From Sphingobium xanthum (GTDB lineage: Bacteria; Pseudomonadota; Alphaproteobacteria; Sphingomonadales; Sphingomonadaceae), in contig NZ_JAHKKS010000004.1 of the NCBI RefSeq assembly GCF_019737615.1, forward strand, positions 235,147 to 299,146: 64,000 bases of DNA, given 5' to 3'. The notes under the pieces are model-generated. The model did not search any database, had not been told where the DNA came from, and was given only the letters and a program-made list of their open reading frames with translations. Position numbers and translations under genes: made by a program. Below, piece after piece: positions 27,447 to 37,029 of the stretch (position 1 is the stretch's first letter; each line of letters begins with the position of its first letter).

Positions 27447-28139
27447 TCAGCTCAGGACGAAGCGCGCGCCGGCCTCTGCGTGGATGATCGTGCTGTCGTA
27501 GATCGGCAGCACATTGGCGTGGACATCGACGACCAGCGCAAGCTCCGTGCAGGCCAGGACGACGGCCTTGACGTCTTCCTTGGCGATGTCGGTCAGCTCG
27601 GACTTCATATAGCGCTCGGCGTCGCGCGTCACCTTGCCGGCGGCCAGTTCCTCATAGACCATGCGGTCGATCCGCCCTGCAAGCTCGGCATCGGCGGGCA
27701 GGAGCGAGGCGCCGCTCGTGCTGACCAGCTTCTGCCGATAGTCGCGATCCGTCATCACGTTGCTGGTGCCGACGAGCGCCACTGACTTGACCTTGTCGGC
27801 CTTCAGCTTGGCGCCGATCTCGTCGATGATGTTGATGATCGGAATACCCACCGAGCTTTCCACCTGGGGGATGACCTTGTGCAGCGAATTGGCGCAGATG
27901 AGCAGACCCTCGGCGCCGCCTGCTTCAAGCCGCTTTGCCGCGCCGATCATATGGCCGGCCGCGCAGTCCCAGTCGTTGGATGAGGTGCAGCGGGCGACAT
28001 CGGCGAAATCGAGGCTGTCGATGAGCAAAGTGGCGCTGTGCAGGCCGCCGAGCTGGCGCTGCACGGCCCGGTTGATGAGCTCATAATAACGCGCGGTGGA
28101 GGACCAGGAGAGGCCGCCGATCAATCCGAGTTTCTTCAT
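27447..28139 (-). CDS. Aspartate/glutamate racemase family protein
   Basis: This 230-residue protein starts MKKLGLIGGLSWSST, the family N-terminus. The two catalytic Cys are in LICANSLHKV and VVLACTELAL, about 110 residues apart. It racemises an acidic amino acid or related substrate. A longer frame to 28259 runs past a terminator and is not used. It follows the pnt operon terminator, so it has its own promoter. Confidence 0.88.
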   Translation of the reverse strand: MKKLGLIGGLSWSSTARYYELINRAVQRQLGGLHSATLLIDSLDFADVARCTSSNDWDCAAGHMIGAAKRLEAGGAEGLLICANSLHKVIPQVESSVGIPIINIIDEIGAKLKADKVKSVALVGTSNVMTDRDYRQKLVSTSGASLLPADAELAGRIDRMVYEELAAGKVTRDAERYMKSELTDIAKEDVKAVVLACTELALVVDVHANVLPIYDSTIIHAEAGARFVLS

Positions 28140-28190
28140 GGGGGCTCTTCTGGCCGATGCAGGGGGCGAGGGCAAGGCGTGAGGGTACTC

Positions 28191-28218
28191 AAAACCCCCT
28201 CCTCTTTTGGAGGAGAGG
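28191..28218 (-). terminator. Rho-independent terminator of the pnt operon
   Basis: On the minus strand a stem of CTCCTC/GAGGAG with flanking C/G runs is followed by GGTTTTGAG. It lies immediately downstream of the pntB stop. Confidence 0.75.
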
Positions 28219-28227
28219 CTTTTCTTG

Positions 28228-29649
28228 TTAATGCCCCAGCGACTTGACGATATCCTCAACCATCTTCTTCGCGTCGGCGAGGAGCATCATCGTGTTGTCC
28301 ATGTAGAAGACATCATTATCGACGCCCGCATAGCCGACGCCGCCCATGGAGCGCTTCACGAACAGCACTGTCTTGGCGTTGGCGACGTCGAGGATCGGCA
28401 TGCCGTAGATGGGTGACGTCTTGTCGGTCTTGGCGGCCGGATTGGTGACATCGTTGGCGCCGATGACGAAGGCGACGTCGGTCTGGGCGAACTCGCTGTT
28501 GATGTCCTCCAGCTCGAACACCTCGTCATAGGGCACGTTGGCTTCGGCCAGCAGCACGTTCATATGGCCGGGCATGCGGCCTGCGACCGGATGGATGGCG
28601 TATTTGACGCTGACCCCTTCCTTCTTGAGCATGTCCCCCATTTCGCGGAGCGCATGCTGGGCTTGCGAAACCGCCATGCCATAGCCGGGCACGATGATGA
28701 CGCTGTCCGCCTGTTTCATGAGGAATGCCGCATCCTCTGCGCTGCCGCGTTTCCACGGGCGCTGTTCCCGGGCCTCGCCGTCGCCCGACGCTGCTTCGGC
28801 ACCGAAACCGCCGGCAATGACCGAGAGGAAGCTGCGGTTCATCGCCCGGCACATGATGTAGCTCAGGATCGCGCCCGAGGAGCCGACCAGTGCGCCGGTG
28901 ATGATCATCGCCGTGTTCTCGAGCGTGAAGCCCATAGCCGCGGCCGCCCAGCCGGAATAGCTGTTCAGCATCGAGACGACGACCGGCATATCCGCCCCGC
29001 CGATCGGGATGATGAGCAGGAAGCCGATGACGAAGGACAGGGCGACGACGATCCAGAAGTCCATCGGAGCCTGCGAGTGCCAGAAGCCGAAGGTGAAGAA
29101 GAGGATCGCGGCGAGCGCGGCGAGATTGATGACGTGACGGGCAGGCAGAAGGATCGGCTTGCCGGACATGTTGCCGTTGAGCTTGAGGAACGCGATGACC
29201 GAACCGGAGAAGGTGATCGCGCCGATCGCTACGCCGAGCGCCATCTCGACCCGGCTTGCGCCGTGGATCGCGCCGGTGAGCTCGTCGATGATCCCGAAAG
29301 AGGCCGGGTTTAGAAAAGCGGCGACGCCGACGACGACGGCTGCGAGGCCAACGAGGCTGTGGAACGCCGCGACCAGCTGCGGCATGGCCGTCATGGCGAT
29401 CTTGCGCGCGATGACGAAACCGATCACGCCGCCGATGACGATGGCAAGCCCGAGCTTCGGTAAGGCGACGGCGTCATGCGTGGCAATGGTGGTGCCGACC
29501 GCGATGAACATGCCGAGCATGCCGAAGCGATTGCCGCGCTGGCTGCTTTCCGGGCTGGAAAGGCCGCGCAAGGCGAGGATGAAGAGGACGCCCGAGATCA
29601 GATAGGCGAGCGCGACCAGCGGCGCGAGGGCCGAGCCGGGGATCATCAT
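28228..29649 (-). CDS. pntB: NAD(P)+ transhydrogenase beta subunit
   Basis: This 473-residue membrane protein has about nine transmembrane helices and a C-terminal NADP(H)-binding domain (IIVPGYGMAVSQAQHAL, HPVAGRMPGHMNVLLAEA, GANDVTNPAA). Together with PntAA and PntAB it couples proton movement to hydride transfer from NADH to NADP+. Its ATG overlaps the stop of pntAB (29646-29649), so the two are coupled. Confidence 0.96.
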   Translation of the reverse strand: MMIPGSALAPLVALAYLISGVLFILALRGLSSPESSQRGNRFGMLGMFIAVGTTIATHDAVALPKLGLAIVIGGVIGFVIARKIAMTAMPQLVAAFHSLVGLAAVVVGVAAFLNPASFGIIDELTGAIHGASRVEMALGVAIGAITFSGSVIAFLKLNGNMSGKPILLPARHVINLAALAAILFFTFGFWHSQAPMDFWIVVALSFVIGFLLIIPIGGADMPVVVSMLNSYSGWAAAAMGFTLENTAMIITGALVGSSGAILSYIMCRAMNRSFLSVIAGGFGAEAASGDGEAREQRPWKRGSAEDAAFLMKQADSVIIVPGYGMAVSQAQHALREMGDMLKKEGVSVKYAIHPVAGRMPGHMNVLLAEANVPYDEVFELEDINSEFAQTDVAFVIGANDVTNPAAKTDKTSPIYGMPILDVANAKTVLFVKRSMGGVGYAGVDNDVFYMDNTMMLLADAKKMVEDIVKSLGH

Positions 29650-29930
29650 TTGCGCTCTTTCTTCTTGTACATGGCGAGCATGCGCTCGGTGACAGCGAAG
29701 CCGCCGAAAATGTTGATCGACGCGAGGACCACGCCGGCAAAGCCCAGCCATTGCGCGCTTTCGCTCTGTGCCTCCGTCGTCGCGATGAGGGCGCCGACGA
29801 TGATGACGGAGGAAATGGCGTTGGTGACCGCCATGAGCGGCGTGTGCAGAGCGGGCGTCACCGACCAGACGACATAATAGCCGACGAAACAGGCCAGCAC
29901 GAAGATTGAGAGGATCGCGATGAAGTCCAT
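29646..29930 (-). CDS. pntAB: NAD(P)+ transhydrogenase alpha subunit, membrane part
   Basis: This 94-residue protein contains three transmembrane helices (IAILSIFVLACFVGYYVVW, LMAVTNAISSVIIVGALI, WLGFAGVVLASINIFGGFAV) with the conserved sequence TPALHTPLMAVTNAISS. It is the membrane half of the alpha subunit, split from pntAA as in many alphaproteobacteria. Here it is also separated from pntAA by an extra gene. Confidence 0.95.
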   Translation of the reverse strand: MDFIAILSIFVLACFVGYYVVWSVTPALHTPLMAVTNAISSVIIVGALIATTEAQSESAQWLGFAGVVLASINIFGGFAVTERMLAMYKKKERK

Positions 29931-29943
29931 GAGCGTCGCTCCT

Positions 29944-30402
29944 TCAGAACTTATTCTTGAACACGACGAACAAGGCGATGGCCAATGTGGAAGCGAGCAT
30001 TAGGCTCCAGAAGGCGTAAGTCGCGTAAGTCAACGGATTTCGGTAGAATTTCTGGCGATCATCCCGATCGAGCTGGATTCCTGCGAAATCAAAGTGCTGT
30101 TCTATCCGCCTCATCAATTGTCCGCGGTGATGGTTGCCGAGGCGCAAGCCCCAAGCTTGCAAAAGCCCCAACGCACTGAGAACTGCAGGAAAAAACAACA
30201 GGATATTTCTGTTCATCGGGCTGACCGCAAGCTTGTCGCTGAACAACCCCGCGTAAAATGCAAATATCCCAAGCAAGGAGAGCTGCATAAAGCTCCAGCG
30301 GTGATCCTGCGACTTGTCGTTTTTCGCACAGAGAATTTGGTAAGTCTGCATGATGAAGTCGTCTCGAGACGAAACGTCGATACGCTTCCCCTTCGCAATC
30401 AT
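29944..30402 (-). CDS. Unknown membrane protein inserted inside the pnt operon
   Basis: This 152-residue protein has about three transmembrane segments (LSLLGIFAFYAGLFS, ILLFFPAVLSALGLLQAWGL, FWSLMLASTLAIALFVVF) and a basic N-terminal region (SSRDDFIMQTYQIL). Its ATG overlaps the stop of pntAA (30399-30402) and pntAB follows after 13 bases, so it is made with the transhydrogenase. It is visibly more AT-rich than its neighbours, which suggests acquisition. I do not recognise the family. Confidence 0.8.
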   Translation of the reverse strand: MIAKGKRIDVSSRDDFIMQTYQILCAKNDKSQDHRWSFMQLSLLGIFAFYAGLFSDKLAVSPMNRNILLFFPAVLSALGLLQAWGLRLGNHHRGQLMRRIEQHFDFAGIQLDRDDRQKFYRNPLTYATYAFWSLMLASTLAIALFVVFKNKF

Positions 30403-31526
30403 CCCGACAGCCTCTCGTTGACGACCTGGCCATCCTTCGTGAGGCGGATGCCTTTCACGATCTCGTCATCATCGGGCAGGACAGGCGCATGGCTGTCCTT
30501 GTCCCAATAGGCCGAGAGAAAATTGTAGAGATTGCGCGCGAACAACGCGGACGTGTCGGCGGCGAGGCGGGATGGCACGTTGCGATGCCCGACGATCTTC
30601 ACGCCGTGCTTCTCGACGATCTCGCCCGCCACGGCTCCCTCGACATTGCCGCCCTGCTCGACCGCAAGATCGACAATGACGCTGCCGGGCTTCATGCTGG
30701 CGATCTGCGCGTCCGAGATGAGGCGCGGGGCAGGGCGGCCGGGGATCAGCGCAGTCGTGATCACGATGTCCTGCTTGGCGATGTGGCTCGACACCAGCTC
30801 GGCCTGCGCCTTCTGATATTCTTCGGACATTTCTGTTGCATAGCCGCCAGTGCCTTCACCCTCGATGCCTTTCACGGCCTCGACGAAGATGGGCTTGGCG
30901 CCGAGCGATTCGATCTGTTCCTTCGTGGCGGCGCGCACGTCCGTGGCGCTGACCTGGGCGCCGAGGCGCCGTGCCGTGGCGATCGCCTGCAAACCCGCGA
31001 CGCCGACACCCATGACGAAGACGCGCGCGGCGGACACCGTGCCGGCCGCCGTCATCATCATCGGGAAGGCTCTGCCATATTCGGCGGCGGCATCGAGCAC
31101 CGCCTTGTAGCCGGACAGATTGGATTGTGAGGAGAGGATGTCCATCGACTGCGCGCGCGTGATGCGCGGCATGAACTCCATGGCGAGCGCTTCGAGTCCG
31201 GCGGCGGCATAGGCATCGACCCGCGCGCGCTCGCCAAAGGGATTGAGCCCGCCGACCAGCAAGGCGCCGGGCGAGGCGCCGGTGAGCGTCGCGGGGTCCG
31301 GTCCCTGTATGCACAGGATAAGCCCGGCGCCGTTGAGGGCGGCGGCGCGCTCGGCGACGGTCGCGCCGGCCGCCGCATAATCGGCATCGGCGAGGGAAGC
31401 CGAGACGCCGGCGCCGCTTTCGACGACGACATCGGCGCCGAGCGCGATGAACTTGCGGACAGTTTCGGGGGAAGCCGAAACGCGTTTCTCGCCGGCTGCC
31501 GTCTCGCGCAGGACCGCGATTTTCAC
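30399..31526 (-). CDS. pntAA: NAD(P)+ transhydrogenase alpha subunit, NAD-binding part
   Basis: This 375-residue soluble subunit has two Rossmann-like domains: MKIAVLRET at the start, VFVMGVGVAGLQAIATARRL with the NAD motif, and VIVDLAVEQGGN in the second half. It starts with GTG at 31526. It binds NADH and delivers hydride to PntB. The typical alanine-dehydrogenase-like family features are complete. Confidence 0.95.
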   Translation of the reverse strand: MKIAVLRETAAGEKRVSASPETVRKFIALGADVVVESGAGVSASLADADYAAAGATVAERAAALNGAGLILCIQGPDPATLTGASPGALLVGGLNPFGERARVDAYAAAGLEALAMEFMPRITRAQSMDILSSQSNLSGYKAVLDAAAEYGRAFPMMMTAAGTVSAARVFVMGVGVAGLQAIATARRLGAQVSATDVRAATKEQIESLGAKPIFVEAVKGIEGEGTGGYATEMSEEYQKAQAELVSSHIAKQDIVITTALIPGRPAPRLISDAQIASMKPGSVIVDLAVEQGGNVEGAVAGEIVEKHGVKIVGHRNVPSRLAADTSALFARNLYNFLSAYWDKDSHAPVLPDDDEIVKGIRLTKDGQVVNERLSG

Positions 31527-31554
31527 GGTTTTATGAGATCCGATCCGGGGCGGA

Positions 31555-31677
31555 TCAGGAGATGATCAGGACGACGATGGCCGCCACGATGGCGCTGACG
31601 ATCGTGCCCCACTTCATCAGCCCGTGGAACGCGCTGTAAGTGTTGTTCGCCTGCGTCATATCCTGATGCTCTGCCAT
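31555..31677 (-). CDS. aa3-type cytochrome c oxidase subunit IV
   Basis: This 40-residue gene has an N-terminal soluble stretch MAEHQDMTQANNTYSAFHG followed by one transmembrane helix. That is the layout of the small bacterial aa3 oxidase subunit IV family, whose members often lie beside pntA in sphingomonads. ATG 31677 is preceded by an AGGGG about ten bases upstream. The other oxidase subunits are not in this window. Confidence 0.8.
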   Translation of the reverse strand: MAEHQDMTQANNTYSAFHGLMKWGTIVSAIVAAIVVLIIS

Positions 31678-31826
31678 ATAGTCAGACCCCTGTTTCCTAA
31701 GAATGCATCCGTCTTAGCGACAAGATTTGCTGCTCTCAAGCCGATTGGCACGATCTTCGATGCGCTTAATCGGGTCTTTACCCGCCTCCTTTATCACATC
31801 GACCGGGGACGTGCGGGAATTCGATA

Positions 31827-33275
31827 ATGAGCGATGCGGAAAATCCACTTCTTCTGCTGGTGGACGATGAACCGGCTCAGCGCCGTCTGAACATCGCCAT
31901 GGCCAACCGGGCCGGGTGGCGGACGATCTGCGCGAGCAGCGCGGACGAAGCGCTTTCCGTACTCGGTACGCGCGAAGGCATGCGCCTGTCCGCCGTCGTC
32001 GTGGACGACTGGACGCAGGGCCTCGAAGCGACCGCACTGATCAGCGACATTCGCGAGCGCCGCCCGAACCTGCCCGTGCTGGTGCTGACCGCGAACGGAT
32101 CGGCCGCAAAGGCCGTCGAGGCGATGCGCGCGGGCGCGCATGACTTCCTCATCAAGCCGATCGCGCCAGATAGTTTCCTTGCCGCCCTGCAGACTGTGCT
32201 CCGCAATCCCGGAGCATCCGGCGAATTGCGACCGCTCACCGAGAAAATCCGCGCGCCGCTCGGCTTCGAGGAGATTGTCGGCTCCTCGCCGACCTTCCGC
32301 GCTGCGCTCGCCATTGCCGCAAAAGCGGCGCGGGCGCGGGTGCCGATCCTCATCGAGGGCGAGAGCGGCGTCGGGAAGGAAGTGATTGCCCATGCCATCC
32401 ACGCCGCGAGTCCGCGCTCGCGGCTGCCAATGCTCACGGTCAACTGCGGCGCGATTCCCGCCAATCTCGTCGAATCGGACCTGTTCGGCCATGAGCGCGG
32501 CGCGTTCACCGGTGCGTTCGATCGGCACATCGGCAAGTTCATGACCGCCAATGGCGGCACCATCTTCCTCGACGAAATCAGCGAATTGCCGCTGGAAGCC
32601 CAGGTCAAGCTCCTGCGCGTGCTCCAGGACGGCGAGATCCAGCCAGTCGGTGCCCGCATGCCGAGTCAGGTCGACGTGCGTGTCATCGCCGCGACGAACA
32701 AGCGCCTGATCGACGAGGTCGAGGCCGGCCGTTTCCGTGAGGACCTCTATTATCGCCTGAACGTCGTGCAGCTCACGATCCCGCCGCTGCGCGAGCGCGT
32801 CGGCGATATTCCGGCGCTGGCGCGCCACCTGCTCGATCGTATTGCCTCGCAGCCCGGCCTGCACAGCCTCGGCATCACCAATGAGGCGATCAACCTGCTC
32901 ACGCGGCATGATTGGCCGGGCAATGTCCGCCAGCTCCATAACACGCTTTTCCGTGCCGCCGTGCTCTGCGAGGGCGACGCGCTGACGGCAGCGGATTTCC
33001 CCCAGCTGTCCGGCCAGATCCTCTCGGGCGAACGTCCCGCGCAGTCCAAGGGCATGACGCCGATGGTCCGCAATGCGCAGGAAAACGGGATCGGTGTGAC
33101 GCTCTACGAAGCGAGCGGCCATCTGCGCTCGCTCTCCGACATCGAAGCGGACGTCATTCGCCTCGCGATCGGCCATTATCGTGGCCGCATGACCGAAGTG
33201 GCGCGGCGGCTCGGCATCGGGCGCTCGACTTTGTACCGCAAGCTCGCCGAGCTGGGCATCGACACCGCGGCCTGA
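31827..33275 (+). CDS. Sigma-54-dependent response regulator (NtrC type)
   Basis: This 482-residue regulator has a receiver domain ([10 protein letters not shown], phosphoacceptor Asp60 in VVVDDW, Thr/Lys in LVLTAN and FLIKPI), an AAA+ domain with Walker A GESGVGKE, the sigma-54 contact loop ERGAFTGA and Walker [11 protein letters not shown], and a C-terminal Fis-type HTH ([19 protein letters not shown]). In the receiver the usual MP after the Asp is replaced by TQ. No kinase is adjacent, so it is an orphan here. Confidence 0.93.
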   Translation: MSDAENPLLLLVDDEPAQRRLNIAMANRAGWRTICASSADEALSVLGTREGMRLSAVVVDDWTQGLEATALISDIRERRPNLPVLVLTANGSAAKAVEAMRAGAHDFLIKPIAPDSFLAALQTVLRNPGASGELRPLTEKIRAPLGFEEIVGSSPTFRAALAIAAKAARARVPILIEGESGVGKEVIAHAIHAASPRSRLPMLTVNCGAIPANLVESDLFGHERGAFTGAFDRHIGKFMTANGGTIFLDEISELPLEAQVKLLRVLQDGEIQPVGARMPSQVDVRVIAATNKRLIDEVEAGRFREDLYYRLNVVQLTIPPLRERVGDIPALARHLLDRIASQPGLHSLGITNEAINLLTRHDWPGNVRQLHNTLFRAAVLCEGDALTAADFPQLSGQILSGERPAQSKGMTPMVRNAQENGIGVTLYEASGHLRSLSDIEADVIRLAIGHYRGRMTEVARRLGIGRSTLYRKLAELGIDTAA

Positions 33276-33280
33276 CACGA

Positions 33281-33307
33281 AAAGGGGCGACACAAGGTGC
33301 CGCCCCG
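33281..33307 (-). terminator. Terminator of the PEP-CTERM gene
   Basis: On the minus strand GGGGCGGCAC pairs with GTGTCGCCCC (one mismatch, three-base loop), followed by TTTT. The hairpin lies between two converging genes and may serve both. Confidence 0.7.
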
Positions 33308-33332
33308 AATTCACTTTGCTACTATGTGCTGA

Positions 33333-33923
33333 TCAGGCGAAGCTGACCTGCGTCCGCCGACGGCGCATCGCAGCGCCGACCACCGCCATGCCGCCGATCA
33401 TCATCGCCCAGCTGGCCGGCTCCGGAACCGCACCGGCGCCCACATCGAACGTGAAGTTGTCGTAGACGATGCCCGCGCCGTCATCGTCCGAGAACTCGAT
33501 TTTGACGATGTCGCTCAGCGCGCCGAAGCTGTACGTCTTCAGCGTGCTGAAGGTGCCGTTGAGCGCGAACGTGCCGCCGACGCTGCCGCCGCCGCCGAAG
33601 AACACGGTGTAGAAGATCGTGCTCGCGGCGTCGTCACCGGCAGCCTGGAAGGACAGGTTCGAAACCGGCGAAGAGAAATCGACGGTCAGATCCGCGTCGC
33701 AGCTGCCCGTGTAGGTGCAAAGATCCTTGCCGATGCCGGCGCCGCCGACATAGAGGAGGCCCGAGGACGACGTGAAGGTCGCTTCCGGATAAACGACGGG
33801 GCCAGCCGGCTGGACGCCGAAAGCGAGGTCCTCGAAGTCGATGACCACGGCGCTCGCCGAGGTGGCCGAGGCCAGAGCAACCAGTGACGAGGCGGCAACG
33901 GCCGCAAGCTTGAGATAGCGCAT
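33333..33923 (-). CDS. PEPxxWA-CTERM sorting domain protein
   Basis: This 196-residue exported protein has a signal peptide (LAAVAASSLVALASATSASA), a beta-rich body and a C-terminal sorting signal: VPEPASWAMMIGGMAVVGAAM followed by RRRR. Such signals direct processing by an exosortase-type system. Start 33923 is chosen as the signal-peptide start. No exosortase gene is visible nearby. The role of the body is not known. Confidence 0.88.
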   Translation of the reverse strand: MRYLKLAAVAASSLVALASATSASAVVIDFEDLAFGVQPAGPVVYPEATFTSSSGLLYVGGAGIGKDLCTYTGSCDADLTVDFSSPVSNLSFQAAGDDAASTIFYTVFFGGGGSVGGTFALNGTFSTLKTYSFGALSDIVKIEFSDDDGAGIVYDNFTFDVGAGAVPEPASWAMMIGGMAVVGAAMRRRRTQVSFA

Positions 33924-34057
33924 AAGAACTCCCACGATTTTCCCACGTCCGCGCCGAGATGACGTTACGATTCCCTCGCGCGGGCGATGATGATCTTATG
34001 CAGAAAGTTAACCAAAGTCCATGTGCCGAAAAGGGACGCCGTCGCGCCTCATAGGCA

Positions 34058-36037
34058 TCAGGCGTCGATCACCTCTTCGTCCACCTGCGCCGCATTCTCC
34101 TGAATGAAGGCAAAGCGGTGGGCTGGGTTGGTGCCCATCAGCCGATCGACCAGATCCTTGACGCCGGCACGCTCCTCATATTCCTGCGGCAAGGTGATGC
34201 GGATCATCGCGCGCTTGGCCGGGTCCATGGTGGTTTCGCGCAGCTGCTGCGGGTTCATCTCGCCGAGGCCCTTGAAGCGGCTGACCTCGACCTTCTTGCC
34301 CTTGAACTCGCTGGCGAGCAGCGCCTCGCGCATCTCGTCATTGGCAGCATAGACGCTCTTGCCACCCGACACGAGGCGATAGAGCGGCGGCTGCGCGAGG
34401 TAGAGATGCCCGCGCCGGACAAGGTCGGGCATTTCCTGGAAGAAGAAGGTCATGAGCAAGGTCGCGATGTGCGCGCCGTCGACGTCGGCATCGGTCATGA
34501 TGACGATGCGTTCGTAGCGCAGATTGTCCGGATTGCAGTCCTTGCGGGTGCCGCAACCGATCGCGAGGATCAGATCGGCGATTTCCTGATTGGCGAGGAT
34601 CTTGGCGCTGGTCGCGGAGGCCACGTTGAGGATCTTGCCGCGGATCGGCAGGATGGCCTGCGTCTTGCGGTCGCGCGCCTGCTTGGCGCTGCCGCCGGCG
34701 CTGTCGCCCTCGACGATGAACAGCTCCGTGCCGTCCGGATCGTCGGCCGAGCAGTCCGTGAGCTTGCCGGGCAGACGCAGCTTGCGGCCTGACGTCGCCG
34801 TCTTGCGCTTGATTTCCTTCTCCTGCTTGCGGCGCAGGCGCTCGTCCATCCGCTCAAGCACATGGCCGAGCAACGCTTTGCCGCGATCCATATTGTCGGC
34901 GAGGAAATGGTCGAAATGGTCGCGCATGGCCGCTTCGACCAGACGTGCGGCTTCCGGAGAAGTCAGGCGATCCTTGGTCTGGCTCTGGAATTGCGGTTCG
35001 CGGATGAAGACGCTGAGCATCAGCTCGCAGCCGGACATGATGTCGTCCGTCTGGATGTCCTTGGCCTTTTTCTGACCGACCAGATCGCCGAACGCGCGGA
35101 TGCCCTTGGTGAGCGCAGCCCGAAGCCCCGCTTCATGCGTACCGCCGTCGGGCGTGGGGATGGTGTTGCAATACCAGCTCGTCGAGCCGTCCGACCAGAG
35201 CGGCCAGGCGACGGCCCATTCGACCCGGCCGGCGCCGTCCGGGAAGTCCTGCGTGCCGCGGAAGAACTCGGCCGTGGCGCATTCGCGGGTGCCGAGCTGT
35301 TCGCGCAGATGATCGGAGAGGCCGCCCGGGAACTGGAAGACGGCTTCGGCCGGCGTGTCGTCCGTGATGACCTCGGGATCGCATTTCCAGCGGATCTCGA
35401 CACCGGCAAAGAGATAGGCCTTGGAGCGCGCAAGCCGGTGCAGGCGCGCGGGCTTGAACTTCAGTTCGTGGAAGATCTCGCTGTCGGGCGTGAAGCTGAC
35501 GGTCGTGCCGCGCCGGTTCGGCGCCGCGCCGACCTTTTCGAGCGGGCCGAGGGCATGGCCTTGCGAGAAGCGCTGGCGATAAAGCTCGCGGTTCAGCGCG
35601 ATCTCGACCTCGGTATCGATCGAGAGGGCATTGACCACGCTGATGCCGACGCCGTGCAGACCACCCGACGTCTCATAGGCCTTGCCGGAGAATTTGCCGC
35701 CCGAGTGCAGCGTCGTGAAGATGACTTCCAGCGCCGACTTGCCGGGGAATTTCGGATGCGGATCGACCGGGATGCCGCGGCCATTGTCCACGATCGTCAG
35801 CCGATTGCCCGCCGAGAGCGTGACTTCGATGCGGGTCGCATGGCCTGCCACGGCCTCGTCCATCGCATTGTCGAGCACTTCGGAGGCGAGATGATGCAGC
35901 GCCCGCTCATCGGTGCCGCCGATATACATGCCGGGACGGCGCCGAACGGGTTCCAGCCCTTCCAGGACCTCGATCGAGGAGGCGTCGTAGGTATCGGTGG
36001 TGCGGCTGCCGGTATTCTGGAAAAGATCGTCTGACAT
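34058..36037 (-). CDS. parE: DNA topoisomerase IV subunit B
   Basis: This 659-residue ATPase subunit decatenates chromosomes with ParC. The GHKL ATPase shows [12 protein letters not shown] and [15 protein letters not shown], and the TOPRIM domain shows [16 protein letters not shown] and [16 protein letters not shown]. The length and the missing extra domain separate it from GyrB. ATG 36037 is preferred to an in-frame TTG two codons upstream. Confidence 0.94.
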   Translation of the reverse strand: MSDDLFQNTGSRTTDTYDASSIEVLEGLEPVRRRPGMYIGGTDERALHHLASEVLDNAMDEAVAGHATRIEVTLSAGNRLTIVDNGRGIPVDPHPKFPGKSALEVIFTTLHSGGKFSGKAYETSGGLHGVGISVVNALSIDTEVEIALNRELYRQRFSQGHALGPLEKVGAAPNRRGTTVSFTPDSEIFHELKFKPARLHRLARSKAYLFAGVEIRWKCDPEVITDDTPAEAVFQFPGGLSDHLREQLGTRECATAEFFRGTQDFPDGAGRVEWAVAWPLWSDGSTSWYCNTIPTPDGGTHEAGLRAALTKGIRAFGDLVGQKKAKDIQTDDIMSGCELMLSVFIREPQFQSQTKDRLTSPEAARLVEAAMRDHFDHFLADNMDRGKALLGHVLERMDERLRRKQEKEIKRKTATSGRKLRLPGKLTDCSADDPDGTELFIVEGDSAGGSAKQARDRKTQAILPIRGKILNVASATSAKILANQEIADLILAIGCGTRKDCNPDNLRYERIVIMTDADVDGAHIATLLMTFFFQEMPDLVRRGHLYLAQPPLYRLVSGGKSVYAANDEMREALLASEFKGKKVEVSRFKGLGEMNPQQLRETTMDPAKRAMIRITLPQEYEERAGVKDLVDRLMGTNPAHRFAFIQENAAQVDEEVIDA

Positions 36038-36116
36038 GGACAAGCTATACGGGCAGGGGAGTCAGCCGCGCAAGTGGAGACCGTGCGCGCTTTGTTCGCG
36101 CCGACCGTGCAAGGCA

Positions 36117-36140
36117 AAAGAAAGCCGCCCGGAGGCGGCC
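36117..36140 (-). terminator. Terminator of gcrA
   Basis: On the minus strand GCCGCC and GGCGGC form a stem around TCCG and are followed by TTTCTTTT, just after the gcrA stop. Confidence 0.85.
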
Positions 36141-36159
36141 TTCCTCTGAAATTTCGACC

Positions 36160-36861
36160 TCAGCGGACCCGTGGGCCGCCATAAGGCAGCGGCGGAGGCG
36201 GACGGCGGGTGCCGCGCGGGAGCTGGGCTTGATAGGCGCGGCCGCAATGCTCGACGCAATAGGGAAAGCCGGGATTCACCTTCTCGCCGCAGAAGTGGAA
36301 ATCGGGTTCGCCAGGATGGCCGAGCGGCCATTTGCAGATCTTCTCGTTGAGATCGAGCAGGCTGGTCTTGCCGGCAATCTCGGCGCTCGGCTTGGCCGGC
36401 ACGAGGCGGCGCGGCGGGGCAGGCGGGATCGGCTGCTGCATCTCGCCCGGACCCTGACGCAGAAAGCCGCCGGGACCGACCGAGACGATGCGCGGCTGCG
36501 GCGCGGCGGGCGCGGCGCTCTCCGTGCTGGATGAGGCGGTCTGCGGAGCCGGCGCGGGGCGCGGCTCCGCGGGCGCAGCGGCAGGCTTTGGCTGCGGCTT
36601 GGCGATGCGCGGTTCGTCGCTCGCGCTGTTGTCAGGCTTGGCCGGCGCCGGCGTCTTGCGCGCGGCGGGGGTGGCGGCAGGCTTGGCGCTGGCTTCGGTC
36701 GCCTTGACCGGGGAAGGGCGCGCCTGCAGGCCGAGGCGATGCGCCTTGCCGATCACGGCGTTGCGGCTGACGCCGCCCAGTTCGTCGGCGATCTGGCTCG
36801 CGGTCATGCCGCGTTCCCACATCTGCCTCAATTGCTCGATGCGTTCGTCTGTCCAGGACAT
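36160..36861 (-). CDS. gcrA: GcrA cell-cycle regulator
   Basis: This 233-residue protein begins MSWTDERIEQLRQMWERGMT with the HTH GVSRNAVIGKAHRLGL, the GcrA DNA-binding domain that with sigma-70 controls CcrM-methylated promoters. A Pro/Ala-rich linker of about 110 residues follows, longer than usual. The C-terminus has KICKWPLGHPGEPDFHFCG and YCVEHCGRAY, matching the GcrA sigma-interacting domain. A GACTC site for CcrM methylation lies at 36900-36904, about 40 bases upstream of the start. Confidence 0.92.
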   Translation of the reverse strand: MSWTDERIEQLRQMWERGMTASQIADELGGVSRNAVIGKAHRLGLQARPSPVKATEASAKPAATPAARKTPAPAKPDNSASDEPRIAKPQPKPAAAPAEPRPAPAPQTASSSTESAAPAAPQPRIVSVGPGGFLRQGPGEMQQPIPPAPPRRLVPAKPSAEIAGKTSLLDLNEKICKWPLGHPGEPDFHFCGEKVNPGFPYCVEHCGRAYQAQLPRGTRRPPPPLPYGGPRVR

Positions 36862-37029
36862 CGGGATTCCTTCGTGTGATGGGCGCCATATGGGCATGCG
36901 ACTCGGAAAGGTCAAATGAGCAGTGCGTGTTTTGCGACCCTTTCGGGCCATATTCGCTTGGCTGAGAGCCATTGATGCTCGGCACGCGACGCTATAGGGC
37001 GCGAGGCACGCGACAGGGGGCGATCATCC

